From contig OY978527.1 in assembly GCA_963854835.1 (NCBI GenBank), positions 39,065,040 to 39,129,039 of the forward strand: a stretch of 64,000 nt of DNA, written 5' to 3'. The stretch is from Megamerina dolium (taxonomy: Eukaryota; Arthropoda; Insecta; Diptera; Megamerinidae). Both the position numbers and the translations under genes were made by a program. Shown one piece after another: positions 21,357 to 33,291 of this stretch (the first letter of the stretch is position 1; the number at the start of each line of letters is the position of its first letter). The notes beneath the pieces are model-generated. The model saw nothing but the letters and a program-made list of their open reading frames with translations. It was not told where the DNA came from and did no database searches.

Positions 21357-22791
21357 TATTGTACGACAATAAATGTTAAGATGATGATGATGTTGCAGAC
21401 TTTTTCTTGCATACAATTTTCCTAAGTTTCTAAAGTTTCCTTTCGTTATGAGTATATAATATTTTCTTTATATTATACTTCTTATTTAATTTGCTTAAAA
21501 TTGATTTCTTCTTTTGTATGTAAATTTTTTTTCCAACATAGAGAGCTAAATATGATTCCTAAACAACGCGCTATTCAACAAACAGCAGAGTTAAGAGAAA
21601 AAAAATATTGGGGAAAATGTTTGAAATTAATTTCAGCTTATTTCAAATAAAATAGCCAATCTCTCATCACAATCCATTGGCTTTACCATCAACATAAACA
21701 AAGCGAAGCGAATGGCTTGTCCAATTCATTACCCAACCCGCAATTATTATTGTTCTTACGGCGGGTAGCCTTGCTTCCTTTGGATCACATTTCGACTATA
21801 AACTACTGCATAATTGTTCATTTGCGGTTTTGATGAAATTTGAAATCTACACATTGCATGTCCATGTGTCGCTTCCATTTATTTGATACTACACTATGCC
21901 TTTTTCATTTCCACTTCTGTCATTTTTGTGGTCGACTGCTGTATCTTTTCCATTCATGGCTGCCTTACTACTTATGTGCTAATCCAATACTGTTATGTAA
22001 CGTTATTATAACGGTACATTGTAATAATTTGCTGGTATATCCGTTAGTGGTCATGTCATTGTCACTTTACATTTTGTTTGGTAACACAATTAAAATGTAA
22101 TATCCCATACATTTGCAGTCGCATACACTATAGTGACGTCATATGTAATATGCATATTGCAATATATGCGCTACTAGTACTAGTTGTAGTAGGCCTTTTG
22201 ACCAGTTGCAGTTGACAGTGATGTTAATTGGCTGCTATGAATTGTGATTGTGATCGCAAACAATAGTAAAAGTGGTTAATATTGATGGTTGGAATATTGT
22301 ATATTCGATATTCTGTGATACACAATTAAAATTGTACTTCTTTGCCATGATCTACTATTTTTGTACAGCCCGCTAAGAGCTATAAGTATGTGATGAGATT
22401 TTCAATTTTAATCTTTAACAAATCTATGATATTTGAAAGTTTTTTTTTTCCATAATATAGGTGAAAAGTATTCGCAACTAAATATTCATTCTTTATTTCG
22501 AACATTTTCCTTTATAAAAAAAAAAAAAGATTTGTTCACAATTATTGTTTATTAATTAGTTAAAAGAAAAAATATGAGAAAAATACTGATATTCATATTT
22601 GAACATTTAACAAGGTTTCCATTTCGAGCAAAAGCATTACGTTACGTTAGGCTCTTTGTACAGGGATGTTTTTCTATGTGATTATTACGGAACAAGCAGT
22701 AAATTAGCGATTGTATTTAACTTTTACATACGACTCTTCACATTTCTGTGTAAAAGGCGACTATTTGATTTCTATCGTAAAATTGATGGAT
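21357..22791 (+). other. 3' UTR of the short form, then noncoding DNA
   Basis: AATAAA occurs at 21368-21373, very close to the stop, and at 21646-21651. The second gives a more usual 3' UTR of about 300 bases. Beyond this nothing is recognised. Confidence 0.5.
21646..21651 (+). terminator. candidate polyadenylation signal for the short form
   Basis: AATAAA about 290 bases after the stop. An alternative AATAAA lies at 21368. Confidence 0.45.
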
Positions 22792-23314
22792 TCTAGTAGA
22801 CGATGGGTTCTAATAGACGATGGGTTCTAGTAGACGATTGGTTCTAGTAGACGATGGGTTCTAATAGACGAAGGGTTTTAGTAGACGATGGGTTCTAGTA
22901 GACGACGGGTTCTATTAGACGACGGGTTTTAGTAGACGATGGGTTCTAGTAGACGATGGAATCTAATAGACGAAGGGTTTTAGTAGACGATGGGTTGTAG
23001 TAGACGACGGGTTCTATTAGACGACGGGTTCTAGTAGACGATTGGTTCTAGTAGACGATGGGTTCTAATAGATGATGGGTTCTAGTAGACGATGAGTTCT
23101 ACTAGACGATGGGTTCTAATAGAGGATGGGTTCTAGTAGAGGATGGGTTCTAGTTGACGACGGGTTCTAGTAGACGATTGGTTCTAGTAGACGATGGGTT
23201 CTAATAGACGATGGGTTCTAGTAAACGATGGGTTCTAATAGAGGATGGGTTCTACTAGACGATGGGTTCTAATAGAGGATGGGTTCTACTAGACGATAGG
23301 TTCTAGTAGACGAG
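22792..23314. repeat. 17-bp minisatellite, about 31 units
   Basis: A tandem array of TCTAGTAGACGATGGGT with point variants (AGT/AAT/ACT/ATT at the fourth to sixth bases; ATG/ACG/AAG/ATT before the GG). Units stay in 17-bp register over 523 bp. Variants occur in higher-order blocks, for example a recurring ACGG unit next to an AAGG unit. The 17-bp period shifts frame every unit, so it is not coding. It lies between the two terminal exons of gene 1. Confidence 0.93.
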
Positions 23315-26300
23315 GCTCGATATTCCAGAATAATTCGAGAATTATACCTTTCAGAATTTAAATTGATTTGAAAATTTTCGAATCTTTTTAAAATGAAATC
23401 AATTGAATCACCAATTGTAATCTATTTACATACATCATAACCAATAATTGTGAACAAACACTCCGATTCATTTCAAATATCAATCAAATGGAAAAAAAAA
23501 TGAAAGAAAAAAATTCTTTGCCAAACTGTACCTAAACAATTAAAAAAAAAAAAACAAAAGCGCACTGTATAATAAACACAGAATAATATGTATATACACA
23601 TACAGAAATGTATTTATGTAGTGTATATACATATAAATATTATGGATTAATAACTACATTAATAACAATAATTTGATATTTTATATGAAAAACCATAACA
23701 CAACAACGAACATTTTCAAAATAGCAACAAAAAATAAGAAAAAATGTAAAGAAAAAGAAATATACAATTAATAATTGCATTCAGTGAGCAATTACTAATA
23801 CTACCTACTTACTATTTATGAACTTAAAAGAAAACTAAAATAAATATGAATAAATGATGAAATAATTCAATGTAATACAATAATAAAAAAAAAATCAAAT
23901 TTAATACATATGAATTTCAACTGTTGTATATTCAAAGCTTCAAATATTCATTTTGAAGTAAAATAGATATTATATAATATCCATAATATCCATTGCATTT
24001 ATTTTAAATCACTTAAAAATATTCGAGATTGGCTAAATTGTGTTCCAAATTTTCAACTACTTAAACAAATATTATTCAATGTCATAATTTTGAAAAGAAA
24101 AATGCCAAACGCAGTGACTAAATTAATATAATATTTCTAATATTAAAAAATTTCCAAAATGTAAAATGTCTTTTAAAATTAATTTATAACAAAAACCAAA
24201 TTATAATTTAATTTTCCTGAAATTATATAAAATTAATTTGACATTAAAAATAATGGAAACATAAAAATAGATCGTGGAAATGTTGTTGCGGATATCGTTC
24301 TAAAATGAACTAATTCTAGGATAATATCCAAAATAATTTTATAGCGATATTCATTCGTGAGTTGTACCGTTAAACAAAAACTTTTTTCAAGAATCCATTT
24401 TTGTATAGACAATTTCTCCCTGTACGTTCGGTTAATTTTCGGCAGTTTTGGACTAATTTACTCATCAGCGCCAGATAACACATATTGAAAAATCATAGTC
24501 AATAATAAAGTAATTAAAGAGTATGGACATATGGCATTCATATTCAATTCAAAGATGTCTATTTTTTATGCATCAAATAGAAACCAAAGTAACTATATGA
24601 ATTTGTTAAATGAATCGAATTTTGTTCGAATTGTTTCGTTTTTATTTTGTGAGCTTTTAATTCTATTTGAATTAACCTTGTTCGATCACTGGATTCTGTT
24701 AATAATAATAATTGTAACACTTATTTTGTACAACTATATACAGCAACAATTTATTTAAACAACACTATTTATAATCAACTATTTATAATAACTCTTTTAA
24801 TGTAATTGCAACTTTTGCCTCTAATACTGTATCGATGTTTGCGCAATCACGTTCGGGATTCGATTGATTTGCATTTGTCAACACTGGATCTATTTATACT
24901 CTGTGGCAACTCTCCAGAATCTTCCATTATCGTAGTCGAGATTCATCTCTTTCTTTCTCGTTGGTGTGTTCTGATTATGGCCTATTTCTTTTTGTTGACA
25001 TTCGTTTCGATGCTGCCAATATTCTTGTCATTCACAATAGTGTGAGTTACAATAATTATGAGTAACCAATCATCGATACTCGTTACAATATATTGCTTTT
25101 AAATAGATAATGCATGGCACTTTACTTCAATTTTAACTTTGACTAAATGTTGAAAAATATTTCCATAAAAAACATGATTTTACGAAATAGGACAGGGAAT
25201 TTTGGGACCCATCATAGAATAAACTAAGGTTTATTTCTAGACTATTTAGACCGCAGCAACTTTTCTGAGACGATACATCCTGAAAAATTTTAATTCAATA
25301 TTTAAAGTACGAATACAAATCTTTACTAAAATATAAAAAATATCAAAATGTTTTTCTTTAACGTTCTGTACAATCATTAAATGTTTCTACACAAAATGTT
25401 TAAAAAAAAAAACGATTTAAAGACAGGGACTATTTATATTAATTTAGGAAAGACTCCTTTTCAGATTTTTTCTTGATTATATCAAATAAAATTAAAAATA
25501 TGAATTTTTAACTTTTTTCAATTTTTAAAAGTAACGATTTTTATCGATTAAAAATTTAAAAATAATTAATTTTAATAGTTTCTGCTTAAAATCTGTTTAA
25601 TTCACATTATCGTCAAAGTTTTAAACACTTTGTACATTCATGTAAAATATACAATAATCTCTTCACAAATAATCTCTTTATATTAAGACATTTTCTCAGG
25701 AGACAATGGAGAGCATACTATGTATGCGCAAAGAGAGAATTCCGATACAGAGATGTGATAGAGTTTTCTCAAACTTTCGGGTTCTTAAAATTGCAAGCGA
25801 ATCTATTTTGTTTGCATATATGCTCTCCTATGATATTTGTAATTAATTTTCAAATAATTTAAAAATATTCCAAAATAAAAAATTCGAAAAGCAAAAAAAC
25901 AAAAAATATATTGTAAAACTCAAAGTGTTGGCATTTATCTTAAAAGCAAAAATTGAAAACCAAAAAAAAAATTTCCAATTGTACTTAAAAAACAAATACA
26001 ATAAATACCTAAGCAGTAAGAACGAAAATAATCAATTTTATTTTAGGAATTCATACAAATTGTAAGAAACTTCTTTAAACAATCTATTATTTTTTTTTTT
26101 AGTAAGAACGAAAATAATCAATTTTATTTTAACAATTCATACAAATTGTAAGAAATTTTTTTAAACAACATATTATTTTTTTATTTTTTTAAATTCATTT
26201 TAAATTTTGAATTTTTATTATCCTAAATTTTTGTAAATCAATAAAATTAAAATCACAGCAACCGAAACAACGAATGATATTTTATTTATACAAATAATAA

Positions 26301-28402
26301 CAATACGAATGGAATTGTAGAGAAAACTTATTTTTTTTTTTTGTAACAACACTCCGTCCGTTCAATATTTATTTTGCTTTAAATAGTAGCTACTGATTTT
26401 CTGAATAGCCCATTAATCATGCTTTATTTACTTATTTACTATTATATTGTCATTTTGTTGTAAACTCATTGAAACATTGAAAAACAACAATATCAAAGCA
26501 AACTTATTATAAATACATCACATTATCATTGGATGTTTAACTTAATACCATCATCATTTAATATCATAATGTATATATATGTATAATATTTATTCATTTC
26601 GTTGCACATTTTATTAATTACAATTATTAGTGATATAACGATGCATATTGATATGAGGATTCATATAAATTGGTTATATAAAAATTAGAAGAATGAAAAA
26701 TAATCGTTATTTTATCCAAATACATTATGCTACATTATCATTTGTTTATGCAAAATTTTTAATTGGCAAACACAGTACTCCAATGCTTCTCAGAGACTAT
26801 TGAAGAAATATGATTTTCCAAATTGGGCTAGAGGACGTTTTTTCTAATACAATCACTTTATGATTTTTATTTTATTTTATTATACCTAATACTTAATTCA
26901 TTATAATTGATTGATTTTGAAGTATTGATTTTAAAGTATTAAACTGTTTGTGAAATATTAAAATACATTTTGCTTTCAAAGAAACCCCAAAATCCCTTAG
27001 AATTAAATCAATCAAGACAAAAAAAAAACCATAAATGAACTTCTAAGCTAAATATTGCCATTTGACATGTATAGTAAAGTAACATTTTAGAATAAAAAAA
27101 TAATTTCTGAGAACATTTTAATCCATATAAAATGGGAAATCCGTATTAATTTACCAAAATTCAATGAAACAACACATTATAAAAGTACTTCTAAGTTAAA
27201 TATTGTATTTGGGTATATATCATAAAATACCGATTATTCCAGTACTCAGTATTAACTTAATTTTAAGTAAGTACAAATCGATTACCCAACTAAACAAACA
27301 CACCACTAATAATCATATTTCATGTTACTTAACAGCTTTTGAGTTTATGTTAAATTTAACAGTCCATCATAACACTTGCATACTCTCCCACTGTTATCAT
27401 TAACATTGTGAATGTTATATACATAAATTATTAACAGCGCATTTATTCAATATGCAGAATTGAAAATTAAGCAAAGAAATATCACATTGTGTTCATTTGT
27501 ATTATTTTTTTATATATAAACATTCGTAAATTTGTAAATATATTATACTTTATTTTAAAAGAAAATGGATAAATAATAATTATAATAAATGAATATGGTG
27601 GAATAACAAAGACTTATTATATACATAAATGCTAAACTTAAAGTTGTGTCTGTAGATGTTTTTTTACGAAGCAAATAATTAATAAATGAACTAATGTTGT
27701 ATGTATAAATGTAGTTTAGATAAAAAGCTAAAGATTATTAATAATAATAATAATAATAATATTTACCAATTAATAACTTAGGGGATGTAATACCTAGAGT
27801 GAGGCTTTGATCAAAAATGAAAAAACTACAATATAAAAAATCAAAAAAATGAAAAAAAAACAAAACAATAGAATATCTTAAGAGACAATATATATAATAA
27901 CAAAATGAATACAAAAAAAAAAAGAAAAATTTCAATTGAGAATTGAAATTGAGAAAAAGTTCTGAAATTTGAAAAAAAAAAAAAAAAGTATTACTAAAAT
28001 GTGGTGTAAGATGTTCTATCAGAATTTGTGTTTTTTTTTCTCTCTCACCATAATTTTAAGTGTACAATATTTTTTCTATAGTTTTCTGGATCGCAGCTTA
28101 GCAATCACTTTATGTATTTTCTGTTTCTATTGTATTTTGTGCTTTATTTGATTTTATTAATTTTTCATATTTTTTTCTTCTTCTTTTTCTATGTCGTTTT
28201 GTATTTTCTTGTTCTTTGTTTTCTTGTTTTTTTTTTCGTTTTTATTGTTTCTAACGCTTTTGTGCATTAAATGTTTAACATCAAACTGTGCTCAACTTCC
28301 GCAAATGCTCAAACTAATTGTACGATGCTTCACGCTTTGCTTTTGCAAACAACTCACCAACGACGCACACTTGTACATACATTTGAAATTTGTTGCACGC
28401 AG
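23315..28402 (+). other. AT-rich noncoding DNA before the distal terminal exon
   Basis: About 5 kb with no transposon recognised, in contrast to the rest of the window. It contains an 86-bp tandem duplication (26015-26186) and many A/T runs. If the distal exon is spliced from 17503, this is part of a 10.9-kb intron. The low transposon load might mean constraint, or simply decay beyond recognition. Confidence 0.55.
26015..26186. repeat. 86-bp direct tandem duplication
   Basis: Two adjacent copies each beginning AGTAAGAACGAAAATAATCA (26015 and 26101) and ending in a T-run, with only a few differences. Confidence 0.92.
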
Positions 28403-29406
28403 TAAACAGCGGCAATACTCACAACTCTTACAATCCGAGTGCTCCGAGTGCTCCGAGTGCACCTAGTGCGCCCAGCTATGGTGGTAATGGTGGTGGTGGC
28501 GGAGGCAATTATGGTGGATATGGTGGTGGCTCCCCGGCTGGTGGTCAATCTAATCATTTATATCCCACGCTTCCTAACAACAACAACAACAACAATGGCG
28601 GCTATAATCCATACGGCGGCGGCGGCGGTGGTTACAATCCCGCTGCTGGCGGTTACAATCCTGCTGCTGGTGGTTACAATCCCGGCGCTGGTGGTTACAA
28701 TCCCGCTCCTGGTGGCTACAATCCTGCTCCTGGTGGTTATCAACCTTCTGGCGGTTATGTTCCACCCGCACCCGGCTACGGTGGTCAAGGAGGTTATGGT
28801 GGTGGTGGTGCTGGCGGTTATTCACCACAAAATCCTGGCCAAAGACCCAAGGATAAGGACAAGGATGGTGGCTTCTTCTCCAGTTTCTTCTCCAACCCGG
28901 CTGTGAGTCAAGCTGTTACCGGTATTATTGCCGGTCAAATTGCCAAGTCATTGCAAGGTGGCGATCGTGGTGCCAACAATAATCCAAATGCTGGCTATCA
29001 ACCAAGTGGTGGTTATCAACCAAGTGGTGGTTATGGTTCTGGTGGTGGCGGTGGCGGTGGTTCTTCTGGACAAGGCAGCAGTTTCCTTACTGGTTTACTT
29101 GGACAAGTCCTAGCAGGTGGTGGTGGTGGTGGTGGTGGTGCTCCCAGTAATGCTGGTGGTGGTGGCAGTGCCAGCAGTTTCCTTGGCAGTCTACTCAGCG
29201 GAGGCGGCGGCGCCGGGGGCGGTGCAGCTGCTGGTAGCGGTGGCGGCGGCGCTTTAAATGAAATTTTCGGCTCAAAGAACTTTGGCGGTCTCTTCAGTGA
29301 AAATCCATCATCACGTAGCGCTAGCGGCAGTAGTTCTTCCACTACATCAGGCGGCGCAAAAAGCTATCCAACGCAAGCTCCAATGAATGGAAACCATTAT
29401 GGTTAA
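28403..29406 (+). CDS. gene 1, distal terminal exon: glycine-rich secreted tail
   Basis: The acceptor GCACGCAG (AG 28401-28402) leaves TA, which completes a GTA Val codon with the phase-1 G of exon 2. With exons 1-2 the product is 417 residues, in frame to TAA at 29406. The order is APS repeats, Gly-rich, Asn-7, then GGYNPAA/PGAGGYNP heptad repeats (residues about 161-200), GYQPSGG repeats, a charged KDKDKDGG followed by FFSSFFSNPAVSQAVTGIIA, then two copies of a SSFL-x-G-L-L helix-like segment set in poly-Gly, and a Ser-rich end. No C-terminal anchor is visible. The GGY-rich sequence is like structural proteins of cuticle, eggshell or silk; function is not established. It could instead belong to a separate gene, but then no start or signal peptide is visible. 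Confidence 0.8.
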
Positions 29407-30229
29407 ATGTGAGCTCACATTCCCAATATTATTATATACTCGTACATATACAAATTATATATTTTTTTTTCGATCGTTTTGCACAAAATGTCAATACCAA
29501 AAAAAATTCTCATGTCTCAGTACAATTTTTAAATACAAGCCGTTTGTGAACAAATAATTTTATGAATTTATAAGTGTAATTTTTGTAAATTGTTTTTAAA
29601 AGTAAAATAGAATAGAATATAGCAGCATGTAAAATAAAATATACACAATACATAAAGCAAAAACAACTGTAGAACTGCAATAATTTGAAAATTTAATACA
29701 AAACAACAACAACAACAATAATAATAATAATAATAATATTAATTAAAAAATAAATAATTCCAAAATTACATTATTTGACATGTACACGCATACATACATA
29801 CAATTAAGAGCTACAAATAAAATTTTAACTCAACCATTTCAATTGATAAGATTTAAAAAATAAAAATAAAAATTCAATAAAACAGCAAAAAATGTTTTTT
29901 ACTTTTTTCTTCAAATTACTAATAATAGCAAAGTTTGTAAATATTTATATATTATTTCCCGATTGAAAAGTAAAATTACATCTTATAATAATTATGCAAA
30001 ATTGTATTAATGAGCAGAATGGTTTTTTATTTCTAATGGATTACTATATTTCGGTAAGTTTGTAGCAAAAGCGAATATCAATGCACACCAGAAGGACTTC
30101 CAAAGTAAGTGTTTTTTTGTTACATCGAATGTTATTCAGAGAATTTTTATCAAACACATTGCCACATGTTTAGAGCCTCATCAGAATCGAATGATCTTCA
30201 TTTGAAGTTATTTTGTCACGTCCAAAGAG
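29407..30229 (+). other. 3' UTR of the long form and flanking noncoding DNA
   Basis: AATAAA motifs at 29633-29638 and 29816-29821 are candidate polyadenylation signals. (AAC)n/(AAT)n repeats lie at about 29704-29740. No gene is seen beyond this. Confidence 0.55.
29633..29638 (+). terminator. candidate polyadenylation signal for the long form
   Basis: AATAAA about 230 bases after the distal stop codon. Confidence 0.45.
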
Positions 30230-31444
30230 CACGAGTCCCAGAACTACCTGTCCTAACAAAGAAAACAACAAATTTGGGAAAATTTTTATTTATTTCTCAA
30301 TAAAATCTCCTTTTAGCTCTATACACTTTTCCCAGCGATATTCTATAGCTTCGATACCCTGTTTATAGTATGAACTGTCTAGCTCATTAAAATAGTCAGA
30401 CTCCACCGCAGACTCCACCACTTCATTGTTTGCAAATCTTCTACCACCAAGCCATTTTTTTCAAATTTGGAAATAGAAAATAATCCGAAGGAGCTAAGTC
30501 TGGCGAATAAGGTGCGTGCTGAAGTAATTCGAGCTTGAACTCATTGATTTTGGCCATCGCAATAGCGGATGTGTGAACTGGTGCATTGTCTTGATGAAAG
30601 AACACTTTCTTTTTCGCTAAATGCGGCCTTTCTTCTTTAATTTCATGACTTAAACGGTGCAAGAAATTAGCATAATACTCGCCGTTGATTGTTTTTCCTT
30701 TTTGTGGATAATCAATAAAAATTATCCCACGTGCATCCCAAAAAACAGACGCCATAACCTTGCCTGCAAATGGAACTGCCTTTGCTTTCTTTGGACACGA
30801 TTCTCCCTTTTCAGTCCACTGTTTTGACTGCTCCTTTGTCTCAGGTGTGAAGTGGTGGACCCATGTCTTATCCATGGTTACGAATCGACGCGAAAACTTG
30901 GATTTATTACTGTGAAACATTGCCAAACACTCTATAGGAACATCTTCACGACGTTGCTTTTGTTCTATTGCGAGCAAACGCGGCACCCATTTTGCACACA
31001 GCACTTTTTGAAATGCCTGTAATTTCACCTAGCTCACGCGCCTTTAGCCGGCGATCATCTAATACCATTTCGTGGATTTTCTTAATCGTTTCTGGCGTGG
31101 CCACCTCAATTGGTTGACAACTACGGTATTCGTCTTGGCAGCTCGTACGACCTCGGTTAAACTCTGCCACCTAATATTTTATGGTCGTAAACGAAGGAGC
31201 AGACTCCCCCAGAGTAGAATCTAGTTCGGCTTTAATATTCGTTGGACTGAGACGTTTCAAATGAAAGTATTGAATTACGTAACGGTGAACAATTATTTTC
31301 ATGTTTTCAATGGCTCAAAAAAAAAAAAAAAACACAACAACGTGGCGCCTTGAAACTTAAATCATATGTTTTATAAGGTTGCCACTTTTCACCAAAGTAA
31401 TATTATTCAAACTACTGCTGGGTAGTTCTGGGACCGCCCTCGTA
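30230..31444 (-). mobile_element. irritans-type mariner
   Basis: Inverted ends share GTCCCAGAACTACC (left, from 30235; right as reverse complement of 31417-31435). The right end is complete with TACGAGGGCG while the left has lost about four bases. About 1.2 kb long with a degenerate transposase on the minus strand. Confidence 0.85.
30441..31170 (-). pseudogene. irritans-subfamily mariner transposase, frameshifted
   Basis: Two overlapping minus-strand frames (31170-30946 and 31028-30441) together cover most of the transposase. The first has a helix-turn-helix part (ETIKKIHEMVLDDRRLKARE). The second has VTMDKTWVHHF (first Asp, with the usual following Glu changed to Lys), KVMASVFWDARGIIFIDY, FHQDNAPVHTS (second Asp) and PYSPDLAPSDYFLF (third Asp, 34 residues on). 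The motifs match irritans-type mariners. A frameshift near 31000 and a shortened N-terminus make it non-functional. The C-terminus stops early after LKKMAWW. Confidence 0.88.
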
Positions 31445-31736
31445 CACAACGTGTTATAAATCTATTGTATTAAAAACATTTTTGAGGCTGTAAAATTATA
31501 TATATTAATGCATTTTACAATGCACAACTTAATATTGTAAAATTAATTATGACATGAGTTAAGCATATCATATAAGGTATATATAATTAATATTGGTAAT
31601 ACACCAGTAATATTGTATAATGTGGACAGCATTTACATAATTATCGGATTTTATTTAAATTGTTACAATATTTTATATTGTAAAACACAATTACATATGT
31701 ATTATAGTCACTTTTTGTTTTAATATGTTATATATA

Positions 31737-32740
31737 CAGTTGTGTTCATAAAAATAGCAGCGCTAAATAAATAATAAACAAATGCTGGCACCTCTGAACA
31801 GGTATAGCGCAAGTGGTGGGTGAGGCCACTCACCACTTGCCACAATTCCATCACGCCGTTTGGATTTGCTTCGCTTACCCTTTTTTCCCCACAAGTTTTC
31901 AATGGGATTAAGGTCGGGCGATTGTGCTGGCCACTCCATAACGTCAACTTGCTTCTCCTGAAACCATATTTTTGCACGTTTGCTGGTATGTTTCGGATCA
32001 TCATCTTGTTGATATATCCATTTTAGAGACATTTCATACTCAGCATACGGCAACATGACTTCCTCGAGTATTTTGATGTACAGAAACTGATCCATAATAT
32101 CCGTGATGGAATATATTGGCCCAATACCATAATAGGAGAAGCAGGCTTTGTTGGAGCTTAATTTAGGATCTTGCTTAGCCATTTGAATTATTTTGCGGTC
32201 TATGCGAGTATCTGTTACCCGTTTGGGACCACGTGTTTCAACTTTTTGTCTCCATTTAATGCCATTACATACCATTTTGGCAGAGCAGCCGACGATTTGT
32301 TGGATTTCCTGGTAGCTTTTTCCCTCGCTTCGCAGTTTTTTTATTAAGTTTCGGTTTTCTTCAGAACAGTGCTTAGAGCGACCCATTTTTCTGTAAATTT
32401 GAACTCAGTTTCTACGATATTGTACAAAAAATATACACTTACGATTCGCTGTAGGAAAATTCAAACAGAAAATAAATTTTTCCACTCACAAACTTTTTTT
32501 TGCACAGTTCAATCGTATCGCTTCTATTATTATGAACAGCGTTAAATCAATACACGTAAACAACTGATCTCGTAGAAAAAGAAAAATATTTTTATGACAC
32601 ACTTGCGATATACCGTTATGCAGAGGAATGAAGTAAGACAAAAAAAAATCATTTTAACGGTTCTTAAGAAGCAACAGCTTAAGAATATTTGCATACTATT
32701 CATATTGAATTTTGAGCTGCTATTTTAATGAACACAACTG
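31737..32740 (-). mobile_element. internally deleted Tc1-like transposon with intact ends
   Basis: Inverted repeats of 25 bp starting CAGTTGTGTTCAT differ at one position. TA flanks both ends (31735-31736 and 32741-32742). The element is 1004 bp long, shorter than autonomous Tc1 elements. Because the ends look fresh, it could still be moved by a transposase supplied elsewhere. Confidence 0.92.
31763..32386 (-). pseudogene. Tc1-family transposase with central deletion
   Basis: The minus-strand frame starts MGRSKHCSEENRNLIKKLRS, a full N-terminal helix-turn-helix (KSYQEIQQIVGCSAKMVCN), then jumps from about residue 82 into the catalytic region near YIKILEEVMLPYA. The segment with the first catalytic Asp is gone. 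The second Asp (YQQDDDPKHTS) and Glu (SPDLNPIENLW) remain, 34 residues apart. The C-terminus is frameshifted after IENLWGK. The deletion keeps the frame, so the product would be a DNA-binding protein without a complete active site. Confidence 0.88.
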
Positions 32741-32822
32741 TATATTTGTAAAAATATATAAATGTAAATATTATAATTTATTACAATTGAGAATATACAA
32801 AAAAAAATATGTAGGTACATTA

Positions 32823-33289
32823 GAGTGGTGCTTAAATGTAGGAAGAAAAATTTGATAACAGATTTTCTAAACCGCATCCGCTCAATTGGTAATACCACAG
32901 TCAAAGATATCACATATAAATTTTGGTCCCGATTGAAGACGGTTAAGGCTTGTCGCACAGTGGTCAAAGTTCATATCCCTCTGTGGAGACTCAAAAAAGT
33001 TAAATTTAAATAAATTTTTTTTTTCTAATACCCAAAATTGATAATATCACTATTCGAAGATATCACACATAAATTTTGGTCTCGATTGCGTACGTTTAAG
33101 GCGCACAGAGCACAGAGGTCAAATTTCAGATCCCTCTACGGAGACTCAAACAATTAAAATTAAAATAAATTTTTTTTTTCATTCGATATCCTCCATTTGG
33201 GACCAAAATTTATATTTGATATCTTTGACTATAATATTACCTATGGAGTTAGTGAGACTGAAAAAAAAACCTTTAATAAAGCACCACCC
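32823..33289. mobile_element. MITE with subterminal inverted and direct repeats
   Basis: 467 bp with terminal repeats GAGTGGTGCTT / GGGTGGTGCTTT (reverse complement) and TA at both flanks (32821-32822, 33290-33291). It has no coding capacity. Inside, an approximately 120-bp unit beginning AAGATATCACA-ATAAATTTTGG is tandemly duplicated (from about 32905 and 33057), and a third partial copy occurs inverted near the right end (about 33195-33230). The TA flanks suggest a Tc1/mariner-type mobiliser. Confidence 0.8.
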
Positions 33290-33291
33290 TA

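Noticed and set aside
22792..23314. CRISPR-like or coding repeat array
   Set aside because: The units are contiguous 17-mers without spacers, the period is not a multiple of three, and the genome is eukaryotic.
27738..28466. Several 60-90-codon frames upstream of the distal exon
   Set aside because: Phe/Tyr/Ile-rich translations of T-rich DNA that includes the polypyrimidine region before the acceptor.
28354..29342. Minus-strand and +1 frames over the Gly-rich exon, including a Pro-rich one
   Set aside because: They are artefacts of GC-rich GGN repeats; only the frame in phase with exon 2 and ending at TAA 29406 fits a gene model.
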